From: JBJYIN01 sp046237015 | Lineage (GTDB): Bacteria; Pseudomonadota; Gammaproteobacteria; Enterobacterales; Enterobacteriaceae | NCBI RefSeq assembly: GCF_046237015.1 | Contig: NZ_JBJYIN010000021.1 | Coordinates: 1 to 64,000, forward strand | DNA length: 64,000 nucleotides | Direction: 5' to 3' | In this document: in pieces, positions 8,374 to 17,190 of the stretch | Position numbering within the stretch: the first letter of the stretch is position 1 | Layout: each line of letters opens with the position of its first letter | Program-made: the position numbers and the translations under genes | The notes under the pieces: model-generated | What the model was told of the DNA's origin: nothing | Database searches by the model: none | What the model saw: only the letters and a program-made list of their open reading frames with translations

Positions 8374-9207
8374 TCATTGTATGCCGCTGTACTGCTGCAT
8401 AACCTGTTTGGCTGCCTTGATGACGAGTGCGCCAAGTTCTGTCACGCGATCGTTGGTTATCCGTGAGACTGGGCCGGAAATCGAAATAGCCGCAAAGGCT
8501 TCATTGTGTTCATCCAAAATACATGCGGCAAGGCAACGTAGCCCCAGAGCATGCTCTTCATCATCGAAGGAGTAGCCCTGTTTGCGAATTAGCAATAAAT
8601 TTTCTTTCAGGCGCTGCGGTGAGTTAAGCGTATGCGGGGTATAGCTATGCAATCCTTTTTTATGCAGCAGCTGCGTAACCTGATTTTCTGGCAAATTTGC
8701 CAGAAAAGCTTTCCCCGCGCCAGAAGCATGCATCGGCAGATTACCGCCAATCGGCGCAGACATACGCATTAACGCGGTGCATTGAACCTGATCGATGATG
8801 ATCGCCTGATAATCAGCTTGATCAAGGACGGCCAAATTGACGGTTTCGCCCGAGCTTTCCATCAGATTTCGTAAGATGGGGTGCACGATAGACAGCAAAT
8901 TGCGGCTTTGGAGAAAACTGCTGCCAACAATAAAAGCGTGAGAGGCGATGGTCCATAGACCTAAATCGCCGACCTGACGGACAAATCCTTGCTGTTGCAT
9001 GGTGGTAAGCAAACGATGAGTTGTCGAGTTAGGCAGTCCGGCCTGTTGGGCAAGATCGGTCAATGCGACATTGCCATTTGCTTTGGCGATATATTCCAAT
9101 AGTGTCAGGCCACGTGTCAGCGATTGTACCTGACCGGCGGGTTGGGCTGGCGTCGTCGTGCTGATTCTGGATTTCTTACCTCTTTTCGCTGGCTCTGGTG
9201 GCGTCAT
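8374..9207 (-). CDS. iclR: glyoxylate bypass operon transcriptional repressor IclR
   Basis: DNA-binding repressor of aceBAK. The 277-residue protein has an N-terminal winged helix-turn-helix (about residues 27-90, containing LTDLAQQAGLPNSTTHRLLTTM). A C-terminal ligand domain of the IclR type follows (GAGKAFLANL and GYSFDDEEHALGLRCLAACI), which in E. coli binds glyoxylate or pyruvate. The N-terminal tail is basic (PAKRGKKSRIS), as in E. coli. A GGAATCC ribosome-binding site precedes the ATG. An IclR-like site 23 bases upstream suggests autorepression, as known in E. coli. Confidence 0.95.
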   Translation of the reverse strand: MTPPEPAKRGKKSRISTTTPAQPAGQVQSLTRGLTLLEYIAKANGNVALTDLAQQAGLPNSTTHRLLTTMQQQGFVRQVGDLGLWTIASHAFIVGSSFLQSRNLLSIVHPILRNLMESSGETVNLAVLDQADYQAIIIDQVQCTALMRMSAPIGGNLPMHASGAGKAFLANLPENQVTQLLHKKGLHSYTPHTLNSPQRLKENLLLIRKQGYSFDDEEHALGLRCLAACILDEHNEAFAAISISGPVSRITNDRVTELGALVIKAAKQVMQQYSGIQ

Positions 9208-9229
9208 AGCAGGATTCCTTTTTCAATAA

Positions 9230-9244
9230 TGGAATTGATTTTCG
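9230..9244. promoter_or_regulatory. IclR-like autoregulatory operator
   Basis: TGGAATTGATTTTCG matches the IclR core TGGAAATNATTTCCA at 11 of 14 defined positions. It lies 23 bases upstream of the iclR start codon, in the divergent iclR-metH region. Autorepression is established for E. coli iclR; here it is inferred. Confidence 0.6.
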
Positions 9245-9302
9245 TTTTTTTAGCGAATAATGCAACACTTCTTTATCCGCTGTGAAAATAACCATGATTG
9301 GC

Positions 9303-9315
9303 TGAAAAAGTCTCA
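9303..9315 (+). promoter_or_regulatory. possible MetR site upstream of metH
   Basis: TGAA-N5-CTCA differs by one base from the MetR consensus TGAA-N5-TTCA and lies about 90 bases before the metH start. MetR activates metH in E. coli. A single short match is weak evidence. Confidence 0.3.
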
Positions 9316-9402
9316 TGTAACGTGGCATTAGCGAATTCATAACTTATGTTAGGATAGTCGCTTGCATTGGCGGGGTATTCATTGGGTGGAACTGAGGTTA
9401 TC

Positions 9403-12400
9403 GTGATTAATCGGGTTGACGAATTGCGCCGTCAGTTAGCGCAACGCATTATGGTGTTGGATGGTGGTATGGGTACCATGATCCAAAGTTATCGCTTGCA
9501 GGAAGAAGATTATCGTGGACAGCGTTTTGCGGACTGGCCCAGTGACGTTAAGGGGAATAACGATCTTCTGGTGTTAACCAAACCGCAGGTGATAACGGAA
9601 ATTCATGATGCTTACCTGGAGTCTGGCGCTGATATTCTCGAAACCAACACATTTAATGCCACGACCATCGCGATGGCTGATTATGCTATGGAATCTCTGT
9701 CGGCGGAAATTAATCAGACAGCGGCACAGTTGGCACGAGCCTGCGCCGATAAATGGACCGCACTGACACCAGATAAACCGCGCTACGTTGCCGGAGTATT
9801 AGGCCCGACGAACCGTACCGCATCGATCTCGCCGGATGTTAATAATCCCGCATTTCGTAATATCAGTTTCGATCAGCTTGTAGAAGCGTACCGTGAATCA
9901 ACCCGTGCGCTGATCGCGGGCGGTGTTGATCTGATCATGATCGAAACCATCTTCGATACCTTGAATGCTAAAGCGGCGAGCTTCGCCGTAGAAACCGAAT
10001 TTGAGGCGTTAGGGATCACGCTGCCTGTGATGATTTCCGGCACGATCACCGATGCCTCGGGGCGTACACTATCCGGCCAAACCACGGAAGCTTTTTACAA
10101 TTCCCTGCGCCATTCCCGTCCGCTGTCCTTCGGTCTGAACTGTGCACTGGGGCCAGATGAGTTGCGCCAGTATGTCGCCGAGCTGTCCCGTATTTCAGAA
10201 TGCTATGTGAGCGCCCACCCGAACGCCGGGCTACCTAACGCTTTCGGAGAGTACGATCTGGGGCCGGCCGATATGGCGAAACATATCGGTGAATGGGCGC
10301 GATCCGGCTTTCTGAATATCGTTGGCGGTTGCTGTGGATCGACACCCGCACACATTGCCGCGATGGCAAAAGTGGTGGAAGGCGTACCGCCGCGCAAGCT
10401 GCCGGAGATCCCGGTCGCCTGTCGCTTATCTGGCCTGGAACCGCTGACTATCGATGCCAAAACCCTGTTTGTTAACGTCGGGGAGCGGACGAACGTTACC
10501 GGTTCTGCACGTTTTAAACGACTGATCAAAGAAGAGAAATACAACGAAGCGCTGGATGTTGCCCGTCAGCAAGTAGAAAGCGGCGCGCAGATCATCGACA
10601 TCAACATGGATGAAGGGATGCTGGATGCGGAAGCCGCGATGGTTCGTTTCCTGAATCTTATTGCCGGCGAGCCGGATATTGCCCGCGTGCCGATCATGAT
10701 CGATTCCTCAAAATGGGATGTGGTTGAGAAAGGGCTGAAGTGCATTCAGGGCAAAGGGATTGTTAACTCGATCTCCATGAAGGAAGGCGTTGAAGCCTTT
10801 GTTCACCATGCCAAATTGGTACGTCGCTATGGCGCAGCCGTGGTGGTCATGGCTTTTGATGAAGTCGGCCAGGCGGATACCCGTGCGCGTAAAATTGAAA
10901 TTTGTCGCCGGGCCTACCGCATTCTGACGGAAGAAGTCGGTTTTCCACCGGAAGATATCATCTTCGATCCGAACATTTTCGCCGTGGCGACGGGGATCGA
11001 TGAACACAACAACTACGCGGTGGATTTCATTGAGGCCTGTGCAGACATCAAGGCGCAACTGCCCCATGCGATGATCTCCGGCGGCGTGTCTAACGTTTCC
11101 TTCTCATTCCGCGGTAACGATCTGGTGCGTGAAGCGATCCACGCCGTCTTCCTTTATCACGCGATCCGCAACGGCATGGACATGGGGATCGTGAATGCTG
11201 GTCAGTTGGCGATCTATGACGATCTTCCCGCGGAACTGCGCGAGGCGGTGGAGGATGTGATCCTTAACCGTCGCAGCGATGCCACCGAACGCATGCTTGA
11301 GCTGGCGGAAAAATATCGCGGCAGCAAAACAGAAGATGAAGGCAGTAAAACGCAGGCGGAATGGCGCGGCTGGGATGTGAAGAAGCGTCTGGAATATTCG
11401 CTGGTGAAAGGCATTACCGAATTTATTGAGCTGGACACCGAAGAAGCACGCCAGCAGGCCGCACGGCCGATAGAGGTGATTGAAGGCCCGCTGATGGATG
11501 GCATGAACGTGGTCGGCGATCTGTTTGGCGCGGGGAAAATGTTTTTGCCGCAGGTGGTGAAATCTGCCCGCGTGATGAAGCAGGCGGTGGCCTATCTCGA
11601 ACCCTATATTGAAGCCAGCAAGGCCAAAGGGACGTCAGCCGGGAAGATCCTGCTGGCGACGGTTAAAGGCGATGTCCACGATATCGGTAAGAATATCGTC
11701 GGCGTGGTGCTGCAATGTAACAACTACGAAATTATCGATCTGGGCGTGATGGTGCCGACAGATAAAGTTCTGAAAACGGCACGGGAAGAGAACGTTGATA
11801 TCATCGGGCTGTCCGGGCTGATTACGCCATCTCTGGATGAAATGGTCAACGTGGCGAAAGAGATGGAACGTCAGGGCTTTACGCTGCCGCTGCTGATTGG
11901 CGGTGCGACGACCTCTAAAGCGCACACCGCCGTGAAGATTGAACAAAACTACAGCGGCCCGACGGTCTACGTGCAGAATGCGTCCCGCTCTGTCGGCGTG
12001 GTATCGGCGCTACTGTCCAGTACACAATATGACGACTTTGTTGCGCGTACCCGTAAAGAGTATGAAACCGTGCGTATTCAGCACGCGCGTAAAAAGCCGA
12101 GAACGCCGCCAGTGACGCTGGAAGCGGCTCGCGCTAATGCCTCAGCGCTGGACTGGGAGAATTACACGCCGCCGGTGGCGCATCGTCTGGGCGTTCAGGA
12201 AGTGACGGCCAGCATTGAAACGCTGCGCAACTACATCGACTGGACACCGTTCTTTATGACCTGGTCGCTGGCGGGAAAATATCCTCGCATTCTGGAAGAT
12301 GAGGTGGTGGGAGAAGAGGCTAAACGCCTGTTTGCCGATGCCAACGCGATGCTGGACGATTTGTCTGCTCGCGGCGCACTTAACCCTCGTGGTGTGGTGG

Positions 12401-13086
12401 GCTTATTTCCTGCGAACCGGGTAGGTGATGACGTGGTGATTTATACCGATGAACGGCGTGAAACGGTGCTGTCAGTGAGCCACCATCTGCGTCAACAGAC
12501 GGAAAAAACCGACTTCCCGAACTACTGCCTGTCTGATTTTGTGGCACCGAAATCCAGCGGTAAACCGGATTATCTGGGAGCCTTTGCCGTGACTGGCGGG
12601 TTGGAAGAAGATACGTTGGCCGATCAGTGGGACGCTCAGCATGATGATTACAACAAGATCATGGTGAAGGCGATCTCTGACCGTCTGGCGGAAGCCTTTG
12701 CGGAATACCTGCATGAGCGTGTGCGCAAGGTGTACTGGGGCTATGCGCCGAATGAGAACCTCAGTAATGAGCTGCTGATTCGAGAAAACTATCAAGGGAT
12801 TCGCCCAGCGCCGGGCTATCCGGCTTGCCCGGATCACACGGAGAAAGTGCAAATTTGGCAGTTGCTGGATGTGGAAAAACATACCGGCATGAAGCTCACC
12901 GAATCTTATGCTATGTGGCCGGGCGCATCGGTATCCGGCTGGTACTTCAGCCACCCTGACAGCAAATATTTCGCCGTCGCACAAATCCAGCGCGATCAGG
13001 TGGAGGATTACGCGGTACGTAAGGGTATGGAGGTGAGCGAGGTGGAGCGCTGGCTAGCGCCGAATTTGGGCTATGATGCCGATTAA
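9403..13086 (+). CDS. metH: cobalamin-dependent methionine synthase
   Basis: Transfers methyl from 5-methyltetrahydrofolate to homocysteine via methylcobalamin. Four modules follow in order: homocysteine domain with the zinc ligand GGCCGSTPAHI (about 310), pterin-binding domain (FVNVGERTNVTGS), cobalamin domain with the B12 motif DVHDIGKN (about 758) and the C-terminal activation domain (RPAPGYPACPDHTEK). The GTG at 9403 has GAGG five bases before it and gives 1227 residues, exactly the E. coli length. The upstream in-frame TTG at 9367 would add 12 residues without homology. No cobalamin riboswitch was seen upstream. Divergent from iclR. Confidence 0.97.
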   Translation: MINRVDELRRQLAQRIMVLDGGMGTMIQSYRLQEEDYRGQRFADWPSDVKGNNDLLVLTKPQVITEIHDAYLESGADILETNTFNATTIAMADYAMESLSAEINQTAAQLARACADKWTALTPDKPRYVAGVLGPTNRTASISPDVNNPAFRNISFDQLVEAYRESTRALIAGGVDLIMIETIFDTLNAKAASFAVETEFEALGITLPVMISGTITDASGRTLSGQTTEAFYNSLRHSRPLSFGLNCALGPDELRQYVAELSRISECYVSAHPNAGLPNAFGEYDLGPADMAKHIGEWARSGFLNIVGGCCGSTPAHIAAMAKVVEGVPPRKLPEIPVACRLSGLEPLTIDAKTLFVNVGERTNVTGSARFKRLIKEEKYNEALDVARQQVESGAQIIDINMDEGMLDAEAAMVRFLNLIAGEPDIARVPIMIDSSKWDVVEKGLKCIQGKGIVNSISMKEGVEAFVHHAKLVRRYGAAVVVMAFDEVGQADTRARKIEICRRAYRILTEEVGFPPEDIIFDPNIFAVATGIDEHNNYAVDFIEACADIKAQLPHAMISGGVSNVSFSFRGNDLVREAIHAVFLYHAIRNGMDMGIVNAGQLAIYDDLPAELREAVEDVILNRRSDATERMLELAEKYRGSKTEDEGSKTQAEWRGWDVKKRLEYSLVKGITEFIELDTEEARQQAARPIEVIEGPLMDGMNVVGDLFGAGKMFLPQVVKSARVMKQAVAYLEPYIEASKAKGTSAGKILLATVKGDVHDIGKNIVGVVLQCNNYEIIDLGVMVPTDKVLKTAREENVDIIGLSGLITPSLDEMVNVAKEMERQGFTLPLLIGGATTSKAHTAVKIEQNYSGPTVYVQNASRSVGVVSALLSSTQYDDFVARTRKEYETVRIQHARKKPRTPPVTLEAARANASALDWENYTPPVAHRLGVQEVTASIETLRNYIDWTPFFMTWSLAGKYPRILEDEVVGEEAKRLFADANAMLDDLSARGALNPRGVVGLFPANRVGDDVVIYTDERRETVLSVSHHLRQQTEKTDFPNYCLSDFVAPKSSGKPDYLGAFAVTGGLEEDTLADQWDAQHDDYNKIMVKAISDRLAEAFAEYLHERVRKVYWGYAPNENLSNELLIRENYQGIRPAPGYPACPDHTEKVQIWQLLDVEKHTGMKLTESYAMWPGASVSGWYFSHPDSKYFAVAQIQRDQVEDYAVRKGMEVSEVERWLAPNLGYDAD

Positions 13087-13440
13087 GGAATTGAATAAGC
13101 GGCTTACCAATATTGTTGTCTGAATTATGCATAGCCGTGGGGCGTTTCGGGCGTGATAAGCCACATGATTTCTCTGTGGCACTAGCGCCACGCCCGACAT
13201 AGGGCAGCTCAAACGCCGCTTGCCCTATGTACCCAGGCTATTGGCTGAAATCCTGCCGCTACGCGGTGCCTTCGGAATCATTGAACGCTTATCGAGCCGC
13301 CAGTGACGCGTTCCCTACGCGGCACTGGCTTTCGCGACGTCCTGTCGCTCACTCGGCGTTCACTGATACCTCAGCATGATTTCTGATGCCAGCCAAAGAA
13401 CCTTCCCTACGCTAGCTAAGGTGTTCAGGATTTAGAATGC
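13087..13440. repeat. structured intergenic region with consecutive hairpins
   Basis: No credible gene lies in this stretch. Three strong stem-loops follow one another: 13148-13196 (outer stem CGGGCGTG/CACGCCCG enclosing GCCACA/TGTGGC), 13198-13229 (CATAGGGCA/TGCCCTATG) and 13299-13329 (GCCAGTG/CACTGGC enclosing CGCG pairs). The remainder is G/C-rich with many short CG-containing repeats. It may be a member of a dispersed non-coding repeat family, a structured RNA, or the decayed remains of an insertion. It marks the metH side of the inserted iron module. Confidence 0.5.
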
Positions 13441-13447
13441 ATTTCAA

Positions 13448-13462
13448 TGAGAATAGTTATCA
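13448..13462. promoter_or_regulatory. Fur box upstream of the AraC-type regulator
   Basis: TGAGAATAGTTATCA fits the 7-1-7 Fur consensus TGATAATNATTATCA at 12 of 14 positions. It lies about 140 bases before the regulator gene, consistent with iron repression of a siderophore-uptake regulator. Confidence 0.7.
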
Positions 13463-13599
13463 GTCTTATTGATGCGCTCGCAGCACAATGCTAAGGTGAA
13501 TAACGATCTTTGTAGCGAATACGTTGCTGCATCACGCTATGTCCGTTAATCGCAGGCCTGATTCTGGGCGTTAAACAGGATGAGGGTATTTTCCCGCTC

Positions 13600-14556
13600 A
13601 TGCTCAAACGACTCTTTTCCATTGAGGATTTCTTCGACATCGGTGAACGCTACGGGATCGATTACCACTTCCCGCAGCTGTCGTCTTGCCGCGATCGCAC
13701 GAAAGAAAAACGTATCGTCGTGCAGGGTGATGTCGAAGAAATGACGCTCTCCTCCGGTATTTGTCTGACGAATTCCAACGTGCGCGTGTTGCAACCCTAC
13801 GAATCGACGTCTTTGCACTGCTGCCCGTTTTATACGCTGGTGGTGCTGGAAGGGCGCGTCGCGCTACGCTTGAACGGTAAAGAATTTGTTGTGCGATCGG
13901 GCATGGCATTCAGCACTCGTCTGGGTGACCCATTGGTCATGAACGCCAGCCACCTTGCGGATTGTCACCTTCGTACCGTATCGCTGGGTATTTTTCCCGC
14001 CACTTTTGCTTTGAATCCGCTTTTGGGCTCGTTGCTGAATGAGTGGGAGCAAGGGGGGGACCCGACGTTTTTATGGCAGGTTCCCGGCCATGTGTTATCT
14101 GGGCTACAGCACGCGCTGGAAAACACCACGCCGGGGCTATCCCGCCAACTGATGCTGGAAGGCGTAATGCTACAGCTGTTGGGGCAAGGCCTGTCATTTG
14201 GGCAACGTGGCGGGGAACGGCGCGTATTGCCTCCACCTGGTGAACAAGAGCGTCTGGAGAATGTGCGGCGGCTTCTGGCGCAACAGCCTGAAAAAGAATA
14301 TACCCTTAATGAACTGGCGCAGTTAGCCGCGATGAGCAGCAGTAGCCTGCGTACCAAGTTTCGTCAGGCGTATGGTCATTCGGTCTTTGACTATCTGCGC
14401 GACTGTCGGCTGGAGCTGGCTCGACGCTATCTGGCGCAGGGATACAGCGTTCAGCAGGCGGCCTGGATGTCGGGCTACCAGCACGCGACCAACTTTGCCA
14501 CGGCTTTCCGGCGACGTTACGGTATGGCGCCAAGCGATGCGCGTATGGTCAGCTAG
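13600..14556 (+). CDS. AraC family transcriptional regulator (PchR-like)
   Basis: A 318-residue regulator with a long N-terminal sensing domain and two C-terminal helix-turn-helix units of the AraC type (about residues 220-315). The second includes AWMSGYQHATNFATAFRRRYGMAP. The layout and its place before a TonB-dependent receptor match PchR/YbtA-type regulators, which activate receptor genes when the iron-loaded siderophore enters the cell. A Fur-like box lies upstream. The start is uncertain because the nearest good ribosome-binding site is about 13 bases before the ATG. The inducing siderophore is not evident. Confidence 0.85.
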   Translation: MLKRLFSIEDFFDIGERYGIDYHFPQLSSCRDRTKEKRIVVQGDVEEMTLSSGICLTNSNVRVLQPYESTSLHCCPFYTLVVLEGRVALRLNGKEFVVRSGMAFSTRLGDPLVMNASHLADCHLRTVSLGIFPATFALNPLLGSLLNEWEQGGDPTFLWQVPGHVLSGLQHALENTTPGLSRQLMLEGVMLQLLGQGLSFGQRGGERRVLPPPGEQERLENVRRLLAQQPEKEYTLNELAQLAAMSSSSLRTKFRQAYGHSVFDYLRDCRLELARRYLAQGYSVQQAAWMSGYQHATNFATAFRRRYGMAPSDARMVS

Positions 14557-14693
14557 CGTTTCCCTTCATTAACTCTCCCGAACGTTATTTACGTCAGAGG
14601 CTGCCCGCCTGACGTTTTCTCGCTGAGTTCCCGTTTTGTCATTGCGCATACGTAAGCTGTCACTGCGCATAGCTATCGCAAGACCAAAAACGG

Positions 14694-14708
14694 TAATAAT
14701 TCTTATTT
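14694..14708. promoter_or_regulatory. Fur-like box upstream of the siderophore receptor
   Basis: TAATAATTCTTATTT matches the 7-1-7 Fur consensus at 10 of 14 positions, about 28 bases before the receptor start codon. The region is AT-rich, so chance matches are likelier than at the regulator gene. Confidence 0.5.
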
Positions 14709-14735
14709 ACAATAATAAGGTCTGTGGAGATTCCC

Positions 14736-16841
14736 ATGTTCAGAAAAACGCGGCTGGCGCTGGTGGTTGGCTGTTTCACCAGTGGATTTACGATGTCGGC
14801 ACTCGCGCAGGATACGCCATCCTCTTCTTCTCAGGGTGATACGCTAGTCGTGACGTCTCAAACGCAACGTGGTGCGACCAAGCTGGAAACACCCGATATC
14901 GAGACTCCTCAGGCTGTTTCTATCATTACGCGCGATCAGATTCAGGAACAGGGCGCGACCAGCGTTCGACAAACGGTCGGTTATACGCCGGGCGTGTATA
15001 ACAACCAGATCGGCGCGTCCAACCGCTTTGACTACATGGTACTGCGCGGCTTTTCTGACGGTAGCCTAGATAACGTCTATCTTGATGGGCTGAAGATGAT
15101 GGGGGATACCAACTCCCATAGTTCGCTAGTTATCGATCCCTGGTTCCTCGACAGCATTGAAGTGGTCAGAGGCCCGGCGTCCGTACTCTATGGTCGTTCT
15201 TCTCCGGGCGGCATTGTGGCGCTGAACTCCCGTCAGCCGTCGTTCGATCGTAGCGGACAGATCAAACTGTTCGCTGGCAACAATGCACAACGTGGTGCGG
15301 CATTCGATGTTACCGGACCGCTGGATGATGACGAACGTTTTGCATTCCGTCTGGGGGGAATGGTCCGCGAGGCGGATACCCAGTTTGGGCCGCTGAAAGA
15401 AGAACGCTATGCGGTTGCGCCTAGCCTGCTGTGGCGGATTTCCGACAAGACGCGTCTGGAATTGATGGCCTACCTGCATCGCGATCCTGAGGGCGGAAGT
15501 CACTCGGGTTTACCGTATGACGGCACGGTGGTGGCGCATAACGGCCGGAAAATCTCGAACACCTTCTATGAAGGGGAAGAGAATTATGAGAAATACGACC
15601 GTAAGCAAAACATGGTGGGATACAACTTTGAGCACGGTTTTGATAGCGGTTGGGCAGTACGCCAAAAACTGCGTTATCTGCGTACCAAGGTGCATTTGGA
15701 TCAGGTATATGCCTATGGCTGGACGCAGCCGAGTGCCGATACGCTGACCCGCTACTACTCCGGTTCCCGTGAGTCGCTGTCGGCACTCACGTTAGATAAT
15801 CAGCTTGATGGTAGCGTGGATACCGGCGCGGTAAACCACCGTCTGCTGGTGGGAATCGACTATCAGCAGCGTAATAACAATATGGACTGGCCTTCTGGTT
15901 CCTTCCCGGCAATCAACGCGTTTAATCCCGTTTACGGCTCGGGCCCAACGGCCATGTCCAGTACACTGGAAAAACACAAGCTGCAACAAACCGGCATCTA
16001 TGTACAGGATCAAATGAGCTGGGAACGCTGGCGTTTAACGTTGGGCGGTCGTCACGATCAGGTGAAAGTCACCCACATTAACCAGACGAAAGGGACACAC
16101 AGCGAGTTGGATAAAAACAACTTTAGCTCGCGTGCCGCATTGCTTTACCTGTTTGATAATGGTTTTGCGCCGTATGTCAGCTATTCCACGGCCTTTACGC
16201 CGACCAGCTTCGCCGATGATAACGGCAACGTACTGGAACCGATGAAAGGCAAGCAGTGGGAAGCCGGGATGAAATATCAGCCTGAAGGTTCTCAGGATCA
16301 GTACAGTCTGTCGGTATTCCGTATTAATCAGAAGAACGTGGCGACAAAAGTTCAGCCTAATGACCCTTACCGTTCCGTGGGTGAAATTGAATCGGAAGGG
16401 GTGGAGTTAGAGGCCGTGAGCCATATTACGGAGAATCTGCGCCTGCAAGCGGCTTATACCTATACGGATATTCGCTATAAGAAAAGCAGTGTGGCTGAGC
16501 AAGGAAAGCGTGCGGTGTACGCGCCGCGCAATCAGGCCAGCGCTTGGGCCAGCTATGATGTCAAAAGCGGTCCGCTGGACGGCCTGACTATTGGTTCCGG
16601 CGTGCGTTACGTGAACGGTGTGACCTCCGATCGTGCCAATACCCATACGCTGCCGTCTTATACGCTGGTGGATCTTGCAGTGGGATACGATCTCTCAAAA
16701 GTAGGTCTGAAGGGGCTGAGTGCGCAGCTTAATGTGAACAACCTGACCGATAAACGCTATGTCTCCGCCTGTAACTCGCTGGAATTCTGCTACTTCGGTG
16801 CCGAACGCAGCGTAGTCGGCAGCATTTCTTATTCGTTCTGA
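14736..16841 (+). CDS. TonB-dependent ferric siderophore receptor (FoxA/FhuA-type)
   Basis: Outer-membrane gated porin taking up an iron-siderophore complex with energy from TonB-ExbBD. The 701-residue precursor has a signal peptide (about 1-25, ending ALAQ), a TonB box near GDTLVVTSQ, a plug domain (TPQAVSIITRDQI to IEVVRGPASVLYGRSSPGG), and a 22-strand barrel ending in Phe (VGSISYSF). The plug segment NVYLDGLKMMGD...DPWFLDSIEVVRGP resembles FoxA, FcuA and FhuA, so a hydroxamate siderophore such as ferrioxamine is likely, but ligand is not provable. The ATG at 14736 is preferred over the GTG at 14724 because GGAG precedes it and it begins the signal peptide. Confidence 0.93.
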   Translation: MFRKTRLALVVGCFTSGFTMSALAQDTPSSSSQGDTLVVTSQTQRGATKLETPDIETPQAVSIITRDQIQEQGATSVRQTVGYTPGVYNNQIGASNRFDYMVLRGFSDGSLDNVYLDGLKMMGDTNSHSSLVIDPWFLDSIEVVRGPASVLYGRSSPGGIVALNSRQPSFDRSGQIKLFAGNNAQRGAAFDVTGPLDDDERFAFRLGGMVREADTQFGPLKEERYAVAPSLLWRISDKTRLELMAYLHRDPEGGSHSGLPYDGTVVAHNGRKISNTFYEGEENYEKYDRKQNMVGYNFEHGFDSGWAVRQKLRYLRTKVHLDQVYAYGWTQPSADTLTRYYSGSRESLSALTLDNQLDGSVDTGAVNHRLLVGIDYQQRNNNMDWPSGSFPAINAFNPVYGSGPTAMSSTLEKHKLQQTGIYVQDQMSWERWRLTLGGRHDQVKVTHINQTKGTHSELDKNNFSSRAALLYLFDNGFAPYVSYSTAFTPTSFADDNGNVLEPMKGKQWEAGMKYQPEGSQDQYSLSVFRINQKNVATKVQPNDPYRSVGEIESEGVELEAVSHITENLRLQAAYTYTDIRYKKSSVAEQGKRAVYAPRNQASAWASYDVKSGPLDGLTIGSGVRYVNGVTSDRANTHTLPSYTLVDLAVGYDLSKVGLKGLSAQLNVNNLTDKRYVSACNSLEFCYFGAERSVVGSISYSF

Positions 16842-16868
16842 TCGTCTTCGACAATAAGTAGGGTAATT

Positions 16869-16893
16869 GGCTGGGATATCCCAGCCTTTTTTA
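16869..16893 (+). terminator. siderophore receptor terminator
   Basis: GGCTGGGATATCCCAGCC is a near-perfect palindrome followed by TTTTTTAT, 28 bases past the receptor stop codon. Confidence 0.88.
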
Positions 16894-17034
16894 TACCCGT
16901 CATACTTCAAGTTGCTTGTGCGTTGGCTGCGCTCATTACTCGGCTCATCCATGAGCCTCGCCCTAAAGGGTCAACGCAGGGCGTTGTTCAAAACGCTAAC
17001 GTTTTGTCATGCAACTCGAATTATTTTGGGTATA
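16892..17034. repeat. intergenic palindromic repeat of about 143 bp
   Basis: The left end (TATACCCGTCATACTTCAAG, then TTGC) is an imperfect inverted copy of the right end (GCAACTCGAATTATTTTGGG, then TATA). Ends of this kind (ATACCC...TTCAAGTTGC...GCAACTCGAATTATT...GGGTAT) recur, as I recall, in intergenic regions of Yersinia, Serratia, Photorhabdus and Pectobacterium. The inside carries short inverted repeats and no ORF of note. It is probably a non-autonomous palindromic repeat element. It lies between the iron module and yjbB. Confidence 0.7.
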
Positions 17035-17190
17035 TACGCTATGTTCAAAGCGTTAATCATATGATTTCTTCTGTCATCCGAGCTTATTTCCCTACATATC
17101 AGGCAGGTCTCGCGGTTCATAAGGTAAACATCTGGTAAGATGGCGGTTACTGAATGTTCAAACTCACATTGACTTAGAGGTATTACCTTT

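Noticed and set aside
9208..9402. Possible cobalamin riboswitch upstream of metH
   Set aside because: The gap is under 200 bases, has no B12-box motif and carries an IclR-like site instead; enterobacterial metH is normally controlled by MetR.
10203..12984. Several antisense reading frames of 90-170 codons opposite metH
   Set aside because: They are shadows of the G/C-biased third codon positions of metH; none has a ribosome-binding site or a recognisable protein.
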